Assembly: GCA_002050165.1 (NCBI GenBank)
Contig: MWSW01000007.1
Span: 46,038-110,037, forward strand
Length of the DNA stretch: 64,000 nt
Direction: 5' to 3'
Source of the DNA: Candidatus Tepidiaquacellales bacterium OLB4/UTCHB1
Lineage (GTDB): Bacteria > Bacteroidota > Ignavibacteria > Tepidaquicellales > Tepidaquicellaceae
Made by a program: the position numbers and the translations under genes. Below the pieces are notes generated by a model that was given only the letters and a program-made list of their open reading frames with translations, did no database searches and had not been told where the DNA came from. Shown here piece by piece: positions 55,584 to 64,000 of this stretch. Position 1 is the first letter of the stretch. Each line of letters begins with the position of its first letter.

Positions 55584-56744
55584 ATGCAGGAAACAATTGC
55601 TGAAAATCAATTAGCTCAGAAACAAGCTATTGAATTAAAAAAAGAAAAAATTGTACGTGGGATTACCTGTCCTGCATGTGCGGGAGAACTTGATCTTACA
55701 GAAGGTGTTGAAACGTTTAATTGTAAATACTGCGGCTCTCTCTTGACAACCGAAGGTGATAAAGGAACACTTAAGTATTACGTTCCGCGAACTATCTCCC
55801 GAGAAGAAGCTATCAATAGAACGTACAGGTGGCTCGACAAAGGGTTGTCCAAAGCCAGAGGGCTTGAAAAAAAATCTAAGGTTGAAGACGTTTTCCTAAC
55901 CTATATCCCTTACTGGCGAATCAAAGCGGACGTTGTTGGATGGATTTTCGGACAGGAAGCCAGAACGAGAAGAGTTGGAAATACTACGCAAACCTACTAT
56001 GTTGATGTTGAGAAAAAAATTCAAATGCCTTTCGACCAAACTTTTGCTGCCTGCGATATCTCGGAGCTTGGTGTACAACAGGTTAACCTTTCGGGTAACG
56101 AATTAATTCCGGTTGAATTTGAACAGTTGCAAAAGGATGGAATGACATTCAATATTATTTCATCAAAAAAAGAAATATCCGAGACAGCACGAAACCAATT
56201 TGTTTTAAAAGCAAAAAGTGCTAACCGGGTTGCCTATACAAACTTCGAATATCTTGAGATGGTGCGAGAGTACATCAGCATAGTTTATTACCCTTTATGG
56301 GTTATCAGATATAATTTTCAAAACAGAATTTATCAGGTGGTAGTTGATGGCGAGGATGGTTCAATATGTTACGGAAAAGCCCCTGGAAATAATTTGTTCA
56401 GAGCAATAGTGGGAATTTTCGGTATTTCACTGGGAATGTATTTTGCGACTTTTTTTGCAGCTTTTGCCTTAGGCGATGGTGACGCATCTTTCGGTGCGTA
56501 TATTTTAGTTCTCATAATTGGAATTGTTCTAATTAGCTGGGGTTATAAAAAATTCCGCTACGGCAGTGAAATTGAGGAAGGCACCGGAATTGTAAAACAA
56601 TCCAAACAAAAAAACGATACCCTGCAAAAATATACAGGGATTGATACATCAAATATGGATGCCAATTCATTATTGAAAGGAATTGGAGTGGCATCAATTG
56701 CCGGTGGTGTTCTATCTTCAGTATTAAGAAATGTAAAAAGATAA
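55584..56744 (+). CDS. Zinc-ribbon membrane protein 2
   Basis: A 386-residue paralogue of its upstream neighbour. The zinc ribbon uses CPAC (~30-33) and CKYC (~48-51). The central region has YRWLDKGLSKARGLEKKSK, LTYIPYWRIKADVVG and YYPLWVIRYNFQNRIYQVV. Two hydrophobic helices near 275-325 (FRAIVGIFGISLGMYFATFF and AYILVLIIGIVLISWGY) are followed by a basic tail with a glycine-rich end. It starts 1 base after the first zinc-ribbon gene and ends 6 bases before the third. Function unknown. Confidence 0.78.
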   Translation: MQETIAENQLAQKQAIELKKEKIVRGITCPACAGELDLTEGVETFNCKYCGSLLTTEGDKGTLKYYVPRTISREEAINRTYRWLDKGLSKARGLEKKSKVEDVFLTYIPYWRIKADVVGWIFGQEARTRRVGNTTQTYYVDVEKKIQMPFDQTFAACDISELGVQQVNLSGNELIPVEFEQLQKDGMTFNIISSKKEISETARNQFVLKAKSANRVAYTNFEYLEMVREYISIVYYPLWVIRYNFQNRIYQVVVDGEDGSICYGKAPGNNLFRAIVGIFGISLGMYFATFFAAFALGDGDASFGAYILVLIIGIVLISWGYKKFRYGSEIEEGTGIVKQSKQKNDTLQKYTGIDTSNMDANSLLKGIGVASIAGGVLSSVLRNVKR

Positions 56745-56750
56745 TTTCTA

Positions 56751-57356
56751 ATGGCAGATTTTAAAATAAAAGCAGTTAATTGTAAAAATTGCGGAAGCGG
56801 ACTTGTCGTTGAAGTCAATGATAATATAACATATTGTTCAAGTTGCGGGAGCGGTTTTGAAATTAACAATGGAGATTTAACGCCGATTGAAATTAACTTT
56901 GCAGCACCCACAATGAGCGGTAATGGTGAAATAGTCTATAAACCATTCTGGTTCATTAATGCACATATAAACATAATCGAGCGCGATTCCAGCGGAAATT
57001 TTTTTAACAATCTATTCGGTTCCGGGAATAATTCAGCCGGAGAACTCAACTTTTATATCCCTGCTTTTTACTGCGATATAAATTCAATGAAAAATATTGC
57101 TTCCCAGTTTACCCTCCGAAATCCGGTCGCATCACCTCAGAAATACAACACTAAGTTAACAGGTTTTGTTTATGGGAAATCCGATGCTAAGAAACTTGCC
57201 CATTTCATTTTCATATCTTTTGAAGCGGAGAAAAGTGACACGATTAAGAAGTTTAAATACGATATGCAGTTCAGGTCATTTAGTATTCTTGGTATTCCAT
57301 TTTTCAAACTTCAGAACGGAAGGTTAAAAGACGCATTGCTTGGAATGGAAGTCTGA
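56751..57356 (+). CDS. Zinc-ribbon protein 3 (soluble)
   Basis: A 201-residue protein that begins with a zinc ribbon (CKNC at ~11-14, CSSC at ~28-31) and continues with a domain resembling the soluble part of the other two (IVYKPFWFINAHINII, FYIPAFYCDINSMKNIASQF). It lacks membrane helices, so it probably works as a partner of the two membrane-bound paralogues. It is the last gene of the cassette; no terminator is evident downstream. Confidence 0.75.
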   Translation: MADFKIKAVNCKNCGSGLVVEVNDNITYCSSCGSGFEINNGDLTPIEINFAAPTMSGNGEIVYKPFWFINAHINIIERDSSGNFFNNLFGSGNNSAGELNFYIPAFYCDINSMKNIASQFTLRNPVASPQKYNTKLTGFVYGKSDAKKLAHFIFISFEAEKSDTIKKFKYDMQFRSFSILGIPFFKLQNGRLKDALLGMEV

Positions 57357-57510
57357 TCATTCCGGTTAAAACGTTTAAAACATAGTCGTGCTTTCTGCGA
57401 AAGGGATCTTCGTCTTAAGAAAGAATTTATAGTTTCTATTTATGGAAGGGACTTGATTTTTCGATTAATTAATTTTATATACCTCTTCATTTAACAATTA
57501 AATTTATCCT

Positions 57511-57591
57511 ATGAAAAACTATTTCAACGTAGTTGTAACATTAATGCTCTTTGCATTAAGTGTTAATGCAGAGGATATTAAGCCGGTTTAA
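57511..57591 (+). other. Orphan signal-peptide reading frame, probable detached start of the next gene
   Basis: ATG at 57511 encodes a 26-residue peptide with a good Sec signal (VVVTLMLFALSVNA), then EDIKPV and a TAA stop at 57589-57591. The large downstream protein lacks any leader and is read in another frame. Removing one T from TTT at 57587-57589 would join the two as EDIKPV-KITSGFENV. This looks like a one-base frameshift in the gene or in the assembly. Confidence 0.7.
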
Positions 57592-59026
57592 GATAACATC
57601 TGGATTTGAGAATGTTCAAAACCCTGATTGGGGTGGCGATGTTTTAATCACTTCTATTGAGCCATTAGGGTCAATCTCAGGAGTGGCACGGTCAAACGGC
57701 ACAATTTATGTAGCTATTCCGGATACTACAACTGTTCCCGGTATGTGCCTACTGGTCTATAAATCGACAAACTTCGGCGATAACTGGACCCGAATATCAT
57801 CCGCTATTCAGGGCTCAGCTTTGGTAACAAAAACAAAAATGGTGAAAACAGGTGCAGACTCGATATATTGTGTATTTCTGGCTAATAATACTTTATACTA
57901 TTGGAATGTTGAGAACAATAGTTTTAACGTTCATCCCACAGATGTAGTCCGTGATTATGATGTTGGAATAACTTCCAGTGCTGTCATGTATGTTACGGTT
58001 GATATTGCCACAAGTAATACAATAAGGCGGTATGCGACTATGGACGGTGGAGCGAGTTATTCTCAGTCTGCAACGATTACATCATCTGGTGCCAATCCTC
58101 GTGTTAGTCCATCGGCAACAGGAGATACAATAATTGTTAATTATTACGGTCCCATACTTACAGATACTTCGACATCAGTAATCAGGTCTGCAATTTACAG
58201 AGAAACTTCACCTGGTACGTTTTCATCGTCAAACTTTGTTAACGTAACACAGGCAGGTCAACCGAAAAGAGAATTTTTTTCCATAACCATTGGCGGGATC
58301 GTGATGTTCATATATGTTGAAGGTGTCCCGGGTTCACGGGATATTAAAGGTTACTTAAGCTCTAACGGTGGAGTTTCTTATCCGCAGACATTTGATTTTA
58401 TGATAACTCCGAATGTTGACGAGTATTGGGCAACCGGGAAAGCAAACACTCATGCACCGGGCGGATTTGACATAGCATATTTTTCCGATAGTACCGGAAC
58501 TCCGGGTATTACATCGGATAAAATAATTCATCAATCAGCATTAATTACAAGTCCTCTTAGTTTCACATCCGGTACAAGGGTTACTCAGAATTTTCCGCCT
58601 GAATATTCCACTGCAGAATATAAACCTGAACTAATAGAGTTTCAAAATTCAACAGGAGATTTGGGAGTTATTTGGGTTGGTGTTGATGGCGCTTCGAAAC
58701 GGGTTTACTGGAACAGGATGACCCAACTCACGAATATTAAGAACAATTCAAACCAGCTTGCCGAAAAATTTGAGTTGTATCAAAATTATCCTAATCCATT
58801 TAATCCGGTTACTACCATAAAATTCAGCATTGTAGAAAATGCTTATGTTTCGTTGAAAGTATATGATATGCTTGGAAAAGAAGTTGCAAATCCTGTTGAT
58901 CAACAAATGAATTCAGGGGTTTATGAATATCAGTTTGATGCATCAGGTTTATCGAGCGGTGTTTATTATTACAGGTTGCAAGCAGGTGAAAATTCCTTAA
59001 CCAGGAAAATGACAGTATTGAAGTAA
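57560..59026 (+). CDS. T9SS-sorted beta-propeller (sialidase-like) surface protein, start region frameshifted
   Basis: An open frame of 488 codons with a GTG near 57560. Repeats with sialidase-like Asp-box features run through it (KSTNFGDNWTRIS, TMDGGASYSQSAT, LSSNGGVSYPQT), suggesting a beta-propeller. Residues from ~405 form a type A sorting domain (QNYPNPFNPVTTIKFSI ... SSGVYYYRLQAG ... RKMTVLK). A signal peptide would be needed for T9SS export and is found only in the separate frame at 57511, so the true gene is probably 57511-59026 with a one-base shift near 57588. If real, the shift would block secretion. A terminator follows. Confidence 0.8.
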   Translation: MLMQRILSRFKITSGFENVQNPDWGGDVLITSIEPLGSISGVARSNGTIYVAIPDTTTVPGMCLLVYKSTNFGDNWTRISSAIQGSALVTKTKMVKTGADSIYCVFLANNTLYYWNVENNSFNVHPTDVVRDYDVGITSSAVMYVTVDIATSNTIRRYATMDGGASYSQSATITSSGANPRVSPSATGDTIIVNYYGPILTDTSTSVIRSAIYRETSPGTFSSSNFVNVTQAGQPKREFFSITIGGIVMFIYVEGVPGSRDIKGYLSSNGGVSYPQTFDFMITPNVDEYWATGKANTHAPGGFDIAYFSDSTGTPGITSDKIIHQSALITSPLSFTSGTRVTQNFPPEYSTAEYKPELIEFQNSTGDLGVIWVGVDGASKRVYWNRMTQLTNIKNNSNQLAEKFELYQNYPNPFNPVTTIKFSIVENAYVSLKVYDMLGKEVANPVDQQMNSGVYEYQFDASGLSSGVYYYRLQAGENSLTRKMTVLK

Positions 59027-59049
59027 TCTAATTCATATATTTTTTATAT

Positions 59050-59083
59050 AAAGGGAGGTGTTTTATAACAGCTCCCTTTTTTT
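59050..59083 (+). terminator. Rho-independent terminator after the T9SS propeller protein
   Basis: AAAGGGAG/CTCCCTTT stem with an inner A+T-rich hairpin and a run of T residues, 24 bases after the stop codon. Confidence 0.85.
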
Positions 59084-59141
59084 ATGTACCACAAAATAAA
59101 TTTACTCTGAAACAAAGGTGAATTAACTTTATGAAGATATA

Positions 59142-59855
59142 TTGAAATTGGAAAAATCCGGAAACATTATATCAGCAGTTGAAGACAAAAACAGGATATT
59201 GCACGCTTTCATTGTAACGTCACTGTTTATAATGGTTCTGTGGTTTGTAAGAGTCTTTGAATTTGTAACAGGTGCTCAACTGTTTTATTTCGGGATTTTC
59301 CCGGGTAAAATAACGGGGTTAATCGGGATAATTACGTCACCTGTTATTCACGCAAGCTTTTCTCACCTTATCTCAAATTCAGGGGGACTGTTTTTTTCCA
59401 TGTTGACTACAATCTATCTTTACCGCCAGTCCGCGTATAAAACAATTTCGATTATCTGGGTTCTCTCGGGAATAATTATCTGGATTTTCGGCAGAGAAGC
59501 GTACCACATTGGCGCCAGTGGTGTTGTCTATGGTTTGATGAGTTTTCTTTTCTTCAGCGGGATTTTCCGACGAGATAAACGCTCAATTGCGTTATCTCTG
59601 GTTGTTATTTTTTTGTACGGCTCAATGATCTGGGGTCTATTCCCTGTGGACGTGACAATTTCCAATGAAGCACACATAGCGGGCGCAATCATTGGATTAG
59701 CGTGTGCATTCGGGTTTCGAAAACTCGACCCTCCCGGGAAATATGAATGGGAACCGACCGAAGAAGTTGATGAAAGTGATCCCGACGAATATGAAATGCA
59801 TGGTGAAACCAAAAGGATGAAATTAAATTCGTATGCCGGAGCTCAAAGATTTTAA
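59142..59855 (+). CDS. Rhomboid-family intramembrane protease 2
   Basis: A 237-residue membrane protein with the rhomboid serine S126 in HIGASGVVYGLM and the histidine H178 in NEAHIAGAIIG. HASFSHLISNSGGLFF (70-85) is the conserved second helix with the stabilising His/Asn. A hydrophilic, acidic C-terminal tail of ~40 residues follows the last helix. The start is TTG at 59142. It overlaps the following PAP2-type gene by 23 bases, so the two are co-expressed. The substrate is unknown. Confidence 0.9.
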   Translation: MKLEKSGNIISAVEDKNRILHAFIVTSLFIMVLWFVRVFEFVTGAQLFYFGIFPGKITGLIGIITSPVIHASFSHLISNSGGLFFSMLTTIYLYRQSAYKTISIIWVLSGIIIWIFGREAYHIGASGVVYGLMSFLFFSGIFRRDKRSIALSLVVIFLYGSMIWGLFPVDVTISNEAHIAGAIIGLACAFGFRKLDPPGKYEWEPTEEVDESDPDEYEMHGETKRMKLNSYAGAQRF

Positions 59856-60486
59856 AAAAACCTGGAAAACCAATCTGGCTTCTTCAAACTTCCGGTTAAG
59901 GTTTTTATTTACTTTTTTGTTACTTGGGATTGTAATCCGTATGCTGACATGGTATCTCGTATATAATGAGCATCGTGAAGGTGTTGTACTGGATGATCCG
60001 ATTTTAAAAATAATTACAGCAGTTAATCTCAATATTCCGATATTCGCTTTAATTTATGTATCTCTCATTGTTGGACTAATAACTCTGGCATTTACTCCGG
60101 AATGGTTACTGATAGCAATTCAGACATATTCTCTTACGGTAATTTTCCGTATTATCTTAATGTACGTAACACCGCTTGATGTACCGCACGGCTCAATTGA
60201 CCTGGAGGATCCGTTGGTCTTCGTACTTGGCACCGGCGGACTGAAGTTAACCCGCGACCTGTTCTTCTCCGGGCACACCTCAACCTTGTTTATTCTTTCT
60301 CTGACTTCGAGAAGTAAAAAACTTAAATATATTTTTTTAATATCTACAATTTTGGTCGGAATTTTTGTCATGTTACAAAAAGTTCATTATTCGGTTGATG
60401 TTTTTGTTGCTCCGTTTGTTGCGTACAGTTCATTCAAAATCATTCTATTATTAAACAGGAATAATAAGAATATTCAGATAGTATAA
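59833..60486 (+). CDS. PAP2-superfamily membrane protein, sphingomyelin-synthase-like
   Basis: A 217-residue protein with about six membrane helices. RDLFFSGHTSTLF contains the SGHT histidine H148 and QKVHYSVDVFVAPF the H185/D189 pair. This H...HxxxD layout, without the PAP2 KX6RP motif, is that of the PAP2_C/sphingomyelin synthase-like group. Members transfer phospho head groups or hydrolyse lipid phosphates; the activity here is open. It begins inside the rhomboid gene, an overlap suggesting linked expression. Confidence 0.82.
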   Translation: MPELKDFKKTWKTNLASSNFRLRFLFTFLLLGIVIRMLTWYLVYNEHREGVVLDDPILKIITAVNLNIPIFALIYVSLIVGLITLAFTPEWLLIAIQTYSLTVIFRIILMYVTPLDVPHGSIDLEDPLVFVLGTGGLKLTRDLFFSGHTSTLFILSLTSRSKKLKYIFLISTILVGIFVMLQKVHYSVDVFVAPFVAYSSFKIILLLNRNNKNIQIV

Positions 60487-60847
60487 CCATTTCAACTTCA
60501 ATTTCAAGATTGTACATTGATGGATAAAGTGTAGCTTGAGTTCAAAATCTGAAAATAAAGTTGACGCTCGTGATTAATTAATACATACCGAGTCCGGGCA
60601 ATTGATATCTCCATTCGATTATTCACAACAATTTGGCGCTTAAATATCTCGTCAGAACAGTGGTTGCAAAAAAATTGTACTTGTCTCTAATTTTCAAATT
60701 ACGCTTGGCGAATATTAAATGTCAAAGCATATTAAATCAGCACCGTTGATAACAGAAGCTCAAAATGATAATTTACTCCGGAAAAATTCAAACTGTTATT
60801 CAAACCCGGACATAGGCAATATTCAAAACATATCAAATTAAAATAAA
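60487..60847. other. 361-base intergenic region with no recognised feature
   Basis: A+T-rich sequence between the PAP2-type gene and the MFS transporter. All frames are interrupted by stops. I see no hairpin terminator, RNA gene or repeat. A promoter for the transporter gene is expected here but none stands out. Confidence 0.5.
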
Positions 60848-62083
60848 TTGGTTGAAAAGAGCGGAGCATTAGAATCACTGAAGATTTCCGAGTTTAGAAA
60901 TTTTATTATCTCCCGCTTGATAATTACCGTAGCATTACAAATGCAATCCGTAATTGTCGGGTGGCAAATTTACGAGATAACAAGAGATCCGCTTTCACTT
61001 GGATTAATTGGAATTGCAGAAGCTATACCGGCTATAAGTATTACCTTATATGCCGGACATCTTGTTGATATTTCGGACAGGAAAAAAATATTGGTACGGG
61101 CGATTTATTTTATGATACTTGCAGCGTTAATGCTTTCAGTTATATCATACGATATCATTGAAGAAATTTCCCGATACAAGGTAGTTTCGATTTATTTTGT
61201 AATTTTTGTAACAGGTCTCACGCGAGGATTTACAGCGCCATCGTCGTTTGCTTTGATGCCCCAACTGATCCCGGAAAAAATTTTACCTAACGCGATAAGC
61301 TGGAACACTTTCGCGTGGCAGACCGGGGCGGTTACAGGTCCGGCAATCGGTGGTTTTACGGTTGCTTACTTCGGGTTTGATGATTCTTATTTACTCATTG
61401 CCGGATTATTATTTCTTTCTTCACTGCTAATGTTGACAATTAGTAAGAAGCCTGTGCCGGTTCCGGAAAAAATGGAAACACCATTGCAAAGAGTTAAAGA
61501 AGGTATTCGATTTGTATTTAGCAATAAGATCATACTTCATTCCATAAGTCTGGATCTATTCGCTGTGCTGTTTGGCGGTGCTGTTGTATTACTTCCTGTC
61601 TTTGCGGGCGAAATACTGGAAGTCGGAGCTGAAGGGCTTGGCATTCTCAGGGCTGCTCCCGCAGTTGGAGCTGTAGTAATGGCGCTCGCTTTAACGAAAC
61701 TCTCATTTGTTAATCGAAATGCTGGATTTAATTTGATATGGAGCGTTGCGGGATTTGGTGTATCAATTATTGTTTTCGGTCTTTCAGGAAATTTTTACCT
61801 CTCTGTGTTTGCTTTGTTCATGAGTGGTTTGTTCGACAGTATCAGCGTTGTAATCAGGTCAACAATTATCCAAACTATGACACCTGAAAATATGAAAGGG
61901 AGAGTTTCATCCGTTAACAGTATTTTCATCGGATCTTCTAATGAGATTGGAGCATTTGAATCAGGTGTTGCAGCGAAAATTCTGGGAGTTGTTCCATCGG
62001 TCATATTCGGGGGATCAATGACACTTTTGATAACTTTGCTAACAGGCTGGAAAGCACGTAATCTACGGAAGCTTAAGCTATAG
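60848..62083 (+). CDS. Major facilitator superfamily transporter (MFS_3/EntS-like)
   Basis: A 411-residue transporter with about twelve membrane helices. VIVGWQIYEITRDPLSLGLIG, YAGHLVDISDRKKIL (the cytoplasmic loop motif A) and ALMPQLIPEKILPNAISWNT are characteristic of the MFS_3 branch that includes enterobactin exporter EntS and some drug exporters. MKGRVSSVNSIFIGSSNEIGAF near the end is also typical. It is probably a proton-driven exporter. The start is TTG with no strong ribosome-binding site. It stands alone, so the substrate cannot be guessed from neighbours. Confidence 0.9.
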   Translation: MVEKSGALESLKISEFRNFIISRLIITVALQMQSVIVGWQIYEITRDPLSLGLIGIAEAIPAISITLYAGHLVDISDRKKILVRAIYFMILAALMLSVISYDIIEEISRYKVVSIYFVIFVTGLTRGFTAPSSFALMPQLIPEKILPNAISWNTFAWQTGAVTGPAIGGFTVAYFGFDDSYLLIAGLLFLSSLLMLTISKKPVPVPEKMETPLQRVKEGIRFVFSNKIILHSISLDLFAVLFGGAVVLLPVFAGEILEVGAEGLGILRAAPAVGAVVMALALTKLSFVNRNAGFNLIWSVAGFGVSIIVFGLSGNFYLSVFALFMSGLFDSISVVIRSTIIQTMTPENMKGRVSSVNSIFIGSSNEIGAFESGVAAKILGVVPSVIFGGSMTLLITLLTGWKARNLRKLKL

Positions 62084-62204
62084 GTTTTCATCGCTGGCAA
62101 TTGAATATTTACCGTTCGCTGATTCCTAAGATTTATAAGTAAATGCAATTGAAATTTTAAATTAAAATTACCTTATTACTGCAATCAAATTTAAATTTTA
62201 AAAA

Positions 62205-64000
62205 ATGAATCATACGAAAAAAATTTTTATTGCTTTATTTTTTGCAGCAGTAATATTTTTTGTGCTGATTTTTTCAGAATCAAAAAATGTTAAAAGCGAT
62301 AACAATTATCTTTCTTTCTATGATGACCATAGTTATCGGGAAGGGGAATTATTGGTTATGCTAAAACCCGGTGTACAACCTGAGGATTTTATCAAAGGAT
62401 ACACTGATATAAATCTTAGGGTTAAAAGGGAAGTGTTTTTAGATTACAATATCTGGTTATTTGAATATGAACCCCAAAGGTCTGCGCCGGTTGATGCTTT
62501 GCTGTCAGTAATGGGTAGCAGGGATGTGGCGATTGCACAGTTTAACCACGAAGTAGAATTACGGGAGACAATCCCAAACGACAGTCGGTTTAATGAAATG
62601 TGGGCGCTGAAAAACACCGGTCAGACCGGTGGTACACCGGGAGCTGATGTAAAAGCTACTTTTGCTTGGGATGTTACAACAGGTGGTTTAACTTCAACCG
62701 GTGATACTATCGTAGTTGCGATGGTTGACGGAGGTTGTCTCTTAACTCACCCGGATCTTGTCGATAATATCTGGCGAAACTGGGGTGAAGTACCCGGTAA
62801 CGGTATTGATGACGAAGGGAACGGATATGTTGACGATGTAAACGGCTGGAATGCTTACAACAATAGCGGAAATGTACCTTCAAACTCTCACGGAACCCAC
62901 GTTGCCGGAACAGTTGGGGCAATTGGAAACAATAATACCGGTGTTACTGGTGTAAGTTGGAATGTTAAGGTTATGAACATTGCCGGATCGTCAGGTGACG
63001 AATCAACCGTTGTAACTGCTTACGCATACGCGCTTAAGCAGAGAAAGATTTATAACCAAACCAATGGGTCACAGGGCGCTTTTGTTGTGGCTACAAGTTC
63101 ATCGTTTGGGGTCAATTACGGTAATCCTGCGAATTACCCTATCTGGTGCGCTTTTTATGATTCGTTGGGTGTAAACGGAATTTTAAGCGCTGGCGCTACA
63201 ATGAACATTAATGCCAATGTTGATATTACCGGAGATATCCCCACTGCTTGTCCAAGTGATTTTATGATTTCAGTAACTAATACCACGAATACTGACGTTA
63301 AAAACTCCGGCGCTGCTTACGGACCAACTACAATTGACCTTGGTGCTCCGGGTACAAGTATTTTATCAACTGAATCAAATGGTAGCTATAGTCTTAAGAC
63401 CGGAACATCAATGGCAACACCACACGTTGCCGGTGCAATTGGGTTACTTTATTCCGCTGCAAGTCCGCTATATATGAACCTTGCAAAAACGCAACCCGAT
63501 TCAGCCGGGAGACTTTTTAAACATTTGTTGCTTTCAACTGTTGACACACTGGCGTCGCTCCAGGGGCTTCTCGTCTCTGAAGGAAGACTTAACCTTGAAA
63601 AGTTTATTAATTCAGTCCGGACAACCTATGTACCGGTACTCCATCCGTTTGCTCTGCAATCACCAGCACCGGGTGTTACTATAACATCTTTCCCGCAATC
63701 AACTACACCTGTTACAATTTCATGGGATACTTCTGCAACCGGAGCTACCTATAAATGGATTTTCGGGATGCCGTTACCTTCAAGGTTGATGGAGTTAAGC
63801 GCGGGAACTAATTCATTAACACTAACACTTGGTTATATAGATGAGGTTCTTGCAGGATTTGGCGTGCAACCGGGACAATCAGTCTCCGGTCAATGGGATG
63901 TATGGGCTTATAGAATGCTTCCTCAAAACGATTCATTGAAATCATCCAACGGTCCGAGAAGCATTACGCTTGAGCGTGGTATCCCCCAGCTTTCGGCTTT
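62205..64000 (+). CDS. Secreted subtilisin-like (S8) serine protease, 5' part
   Basis: The frame is open from ATG 62205 to the window edge (598 codons seen). A signal peptide (IFIALFFAAVIFFVLIF) leads to a propeptide-like region (EGELLVMLKPGVQPEDFIKG). The catalytic domain follows with D175 in VAMVDGGC, H229 in SHGTHVAGTVG and S402 in GTSMATPHVAG, so the triad is complete. LTHPDLVDNIWRNWGE and NGIDDEGNGYVDDVNGWN are typical of the S8 branch common in Bacteroidota. Sequence after ~500 looks like a beta-domain. A T9SS sorting domain may lie beyond the edge, as for other secreted proteins here. It is probably surface or extracellular. Confidence 0.92.
   Translation, partial: MNHTKKIFIALFFAAVIFFVLIFSESKNVKSDNNYLSFYDDHSYREGELLVMLKPGVQPEDFIKGYTDINLRVKREVFLDYNIWLFEYEPQRSAPVDALLSVMGSRDVAIAQFNHEVELRETIPNDSRFNEMWALKNTGQTGGTPGADVKATFAWDVTTGGLTSTGDTIVVAMVDGGCLLTHPDLVDNIWRNWGEVPGNGIDDEGNGYVDDVNGWNAYNNSGNVPSNSHGTHVAGTVGAIGNNNTGVTGVSWNVKVMNIAGSSGDESTVVTAYAYALKQRKIYNQTNGSQGAFVVATSSSFGVNYGNPANYPIWCAFYDSLGVNGILSAGATMNINANVDITGDIPTACPSDFMISVTNTTNTDVKNSGAAYGPTTIDLGAPGTSILSTESNGSYSLKTGTSMATPHVAGAIGLLYSAASPLYMNLAKTQPDSAGRLFKHLLLSTVDTLASLQGLLVSEGRLNLEKFINSVRTTYVPVLHPFALQSPAPGVTITSFPQSTTPVTISWDTSATGATYKWIFGMPLPSRLMELSAGTNSLTLTLGYIDEVLAGFGVQPGQSVSGQWDVWAYRMLPQNDSLKSSNGPRSITLERGIPQLSA

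Overview
The window is an A+T-rich chromosomal segment from a bacterium of the Bacteroidota/Chlorobiota group, most likely Ignavibacteria or a close relative. Four encoded proteins end in the type IX secretion (T9SS) type A sorting domain. One promoter candidate has the TTTG/TAnnTTTG layout, an UpxY-type NusG paralogue heads a polysaccharide operon, and TTG start codons are frequent. The lineage is inferred from gene content; no rRNA gene is present. I see no insertion sequence, prophage or CRISPR array.

Region 1 (1-17.5 kb) is mostly housekeeping: the 3' end of a glutamate dehydrogenase, an ECF sigma factor, mutS, a YmdB-type phosphodiesterase, mscL, a decayed O-methyltransferase, a helix-hairpin-helix/PilM-like pair overlapping rsmD and coaD, a B12-dependent ribonucleotide reductase, recA-recX, tRNA-Pro(UGG), pyrD and a rhomboid protease. 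A 20-bp palindrome precedes recA, and a hairpin terminator fills the recA-recX gap.

Region 2 (17.5-24.3 kb, minus strand) holds a 1196-residue fused iron-sulfur/flavin oxidoreductase. Next to it is a tightly packed cluster of PAP2 phosphatase, small membrane protein, DUF4097-like lipoprotein, ECF sigma factor and small membrane protein (a possible anti-sigma factor).

Region 3 (24.3-51.6 kb) is the most interesting part. A long plus-strand operon runs from a DUF454 protein and a zinc-ribbon protein through an UpxY-type antiterminator into a nucleotide-sugar and glycosyltransferase locus. It has a complete WbpA/E/B/D-like set for a 2,3-diacetamido-uronic acid, plus GDP-mannose dehydratase, a second DegT aminotransferase, UDP-galactopyranose mutase, five glycosyltransferases and a methyltransferase. 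The last glycosyltransferase gene overlaps by 4 bp a 1619-residue C25 (gingipain/PorU-like) protease. A second such protease (1633 residues) lies 2.6 kb away. Between them, on the minus strand, are an O-antigen ligase-family protein and a small T9SS cargo. Both proteases keep the His/Cys dyad and carry, between protease and sorting domain, a segment resembling the ILEI/FAM3 fold, whose relatives include sugar-binding proteins. In Porphyromonas the Wbp/Vim pathway supplies the sugar to which the sortase PorU joins T9SS cargo, so this locus may combine synthesis of a surface anchor glycan with the enzymes that attach proteins to it.

Region 4 (51.7-64 kb) has a deoxyhypusine-synthase-family enzyme, a cassette of a small helical protein, an SPFH/YdjI-like protein and three zinc-ribbon proteins, a T9SS-sorted beta-propeller-like protein whose signal peptide is cut off by a one-base frameshift, a second rhomboid, a sphingomyelin-synthase-like PAP2 protein, an MFS transporter and the 5' part of a secreted subtilisin-like protease that runs off the window.
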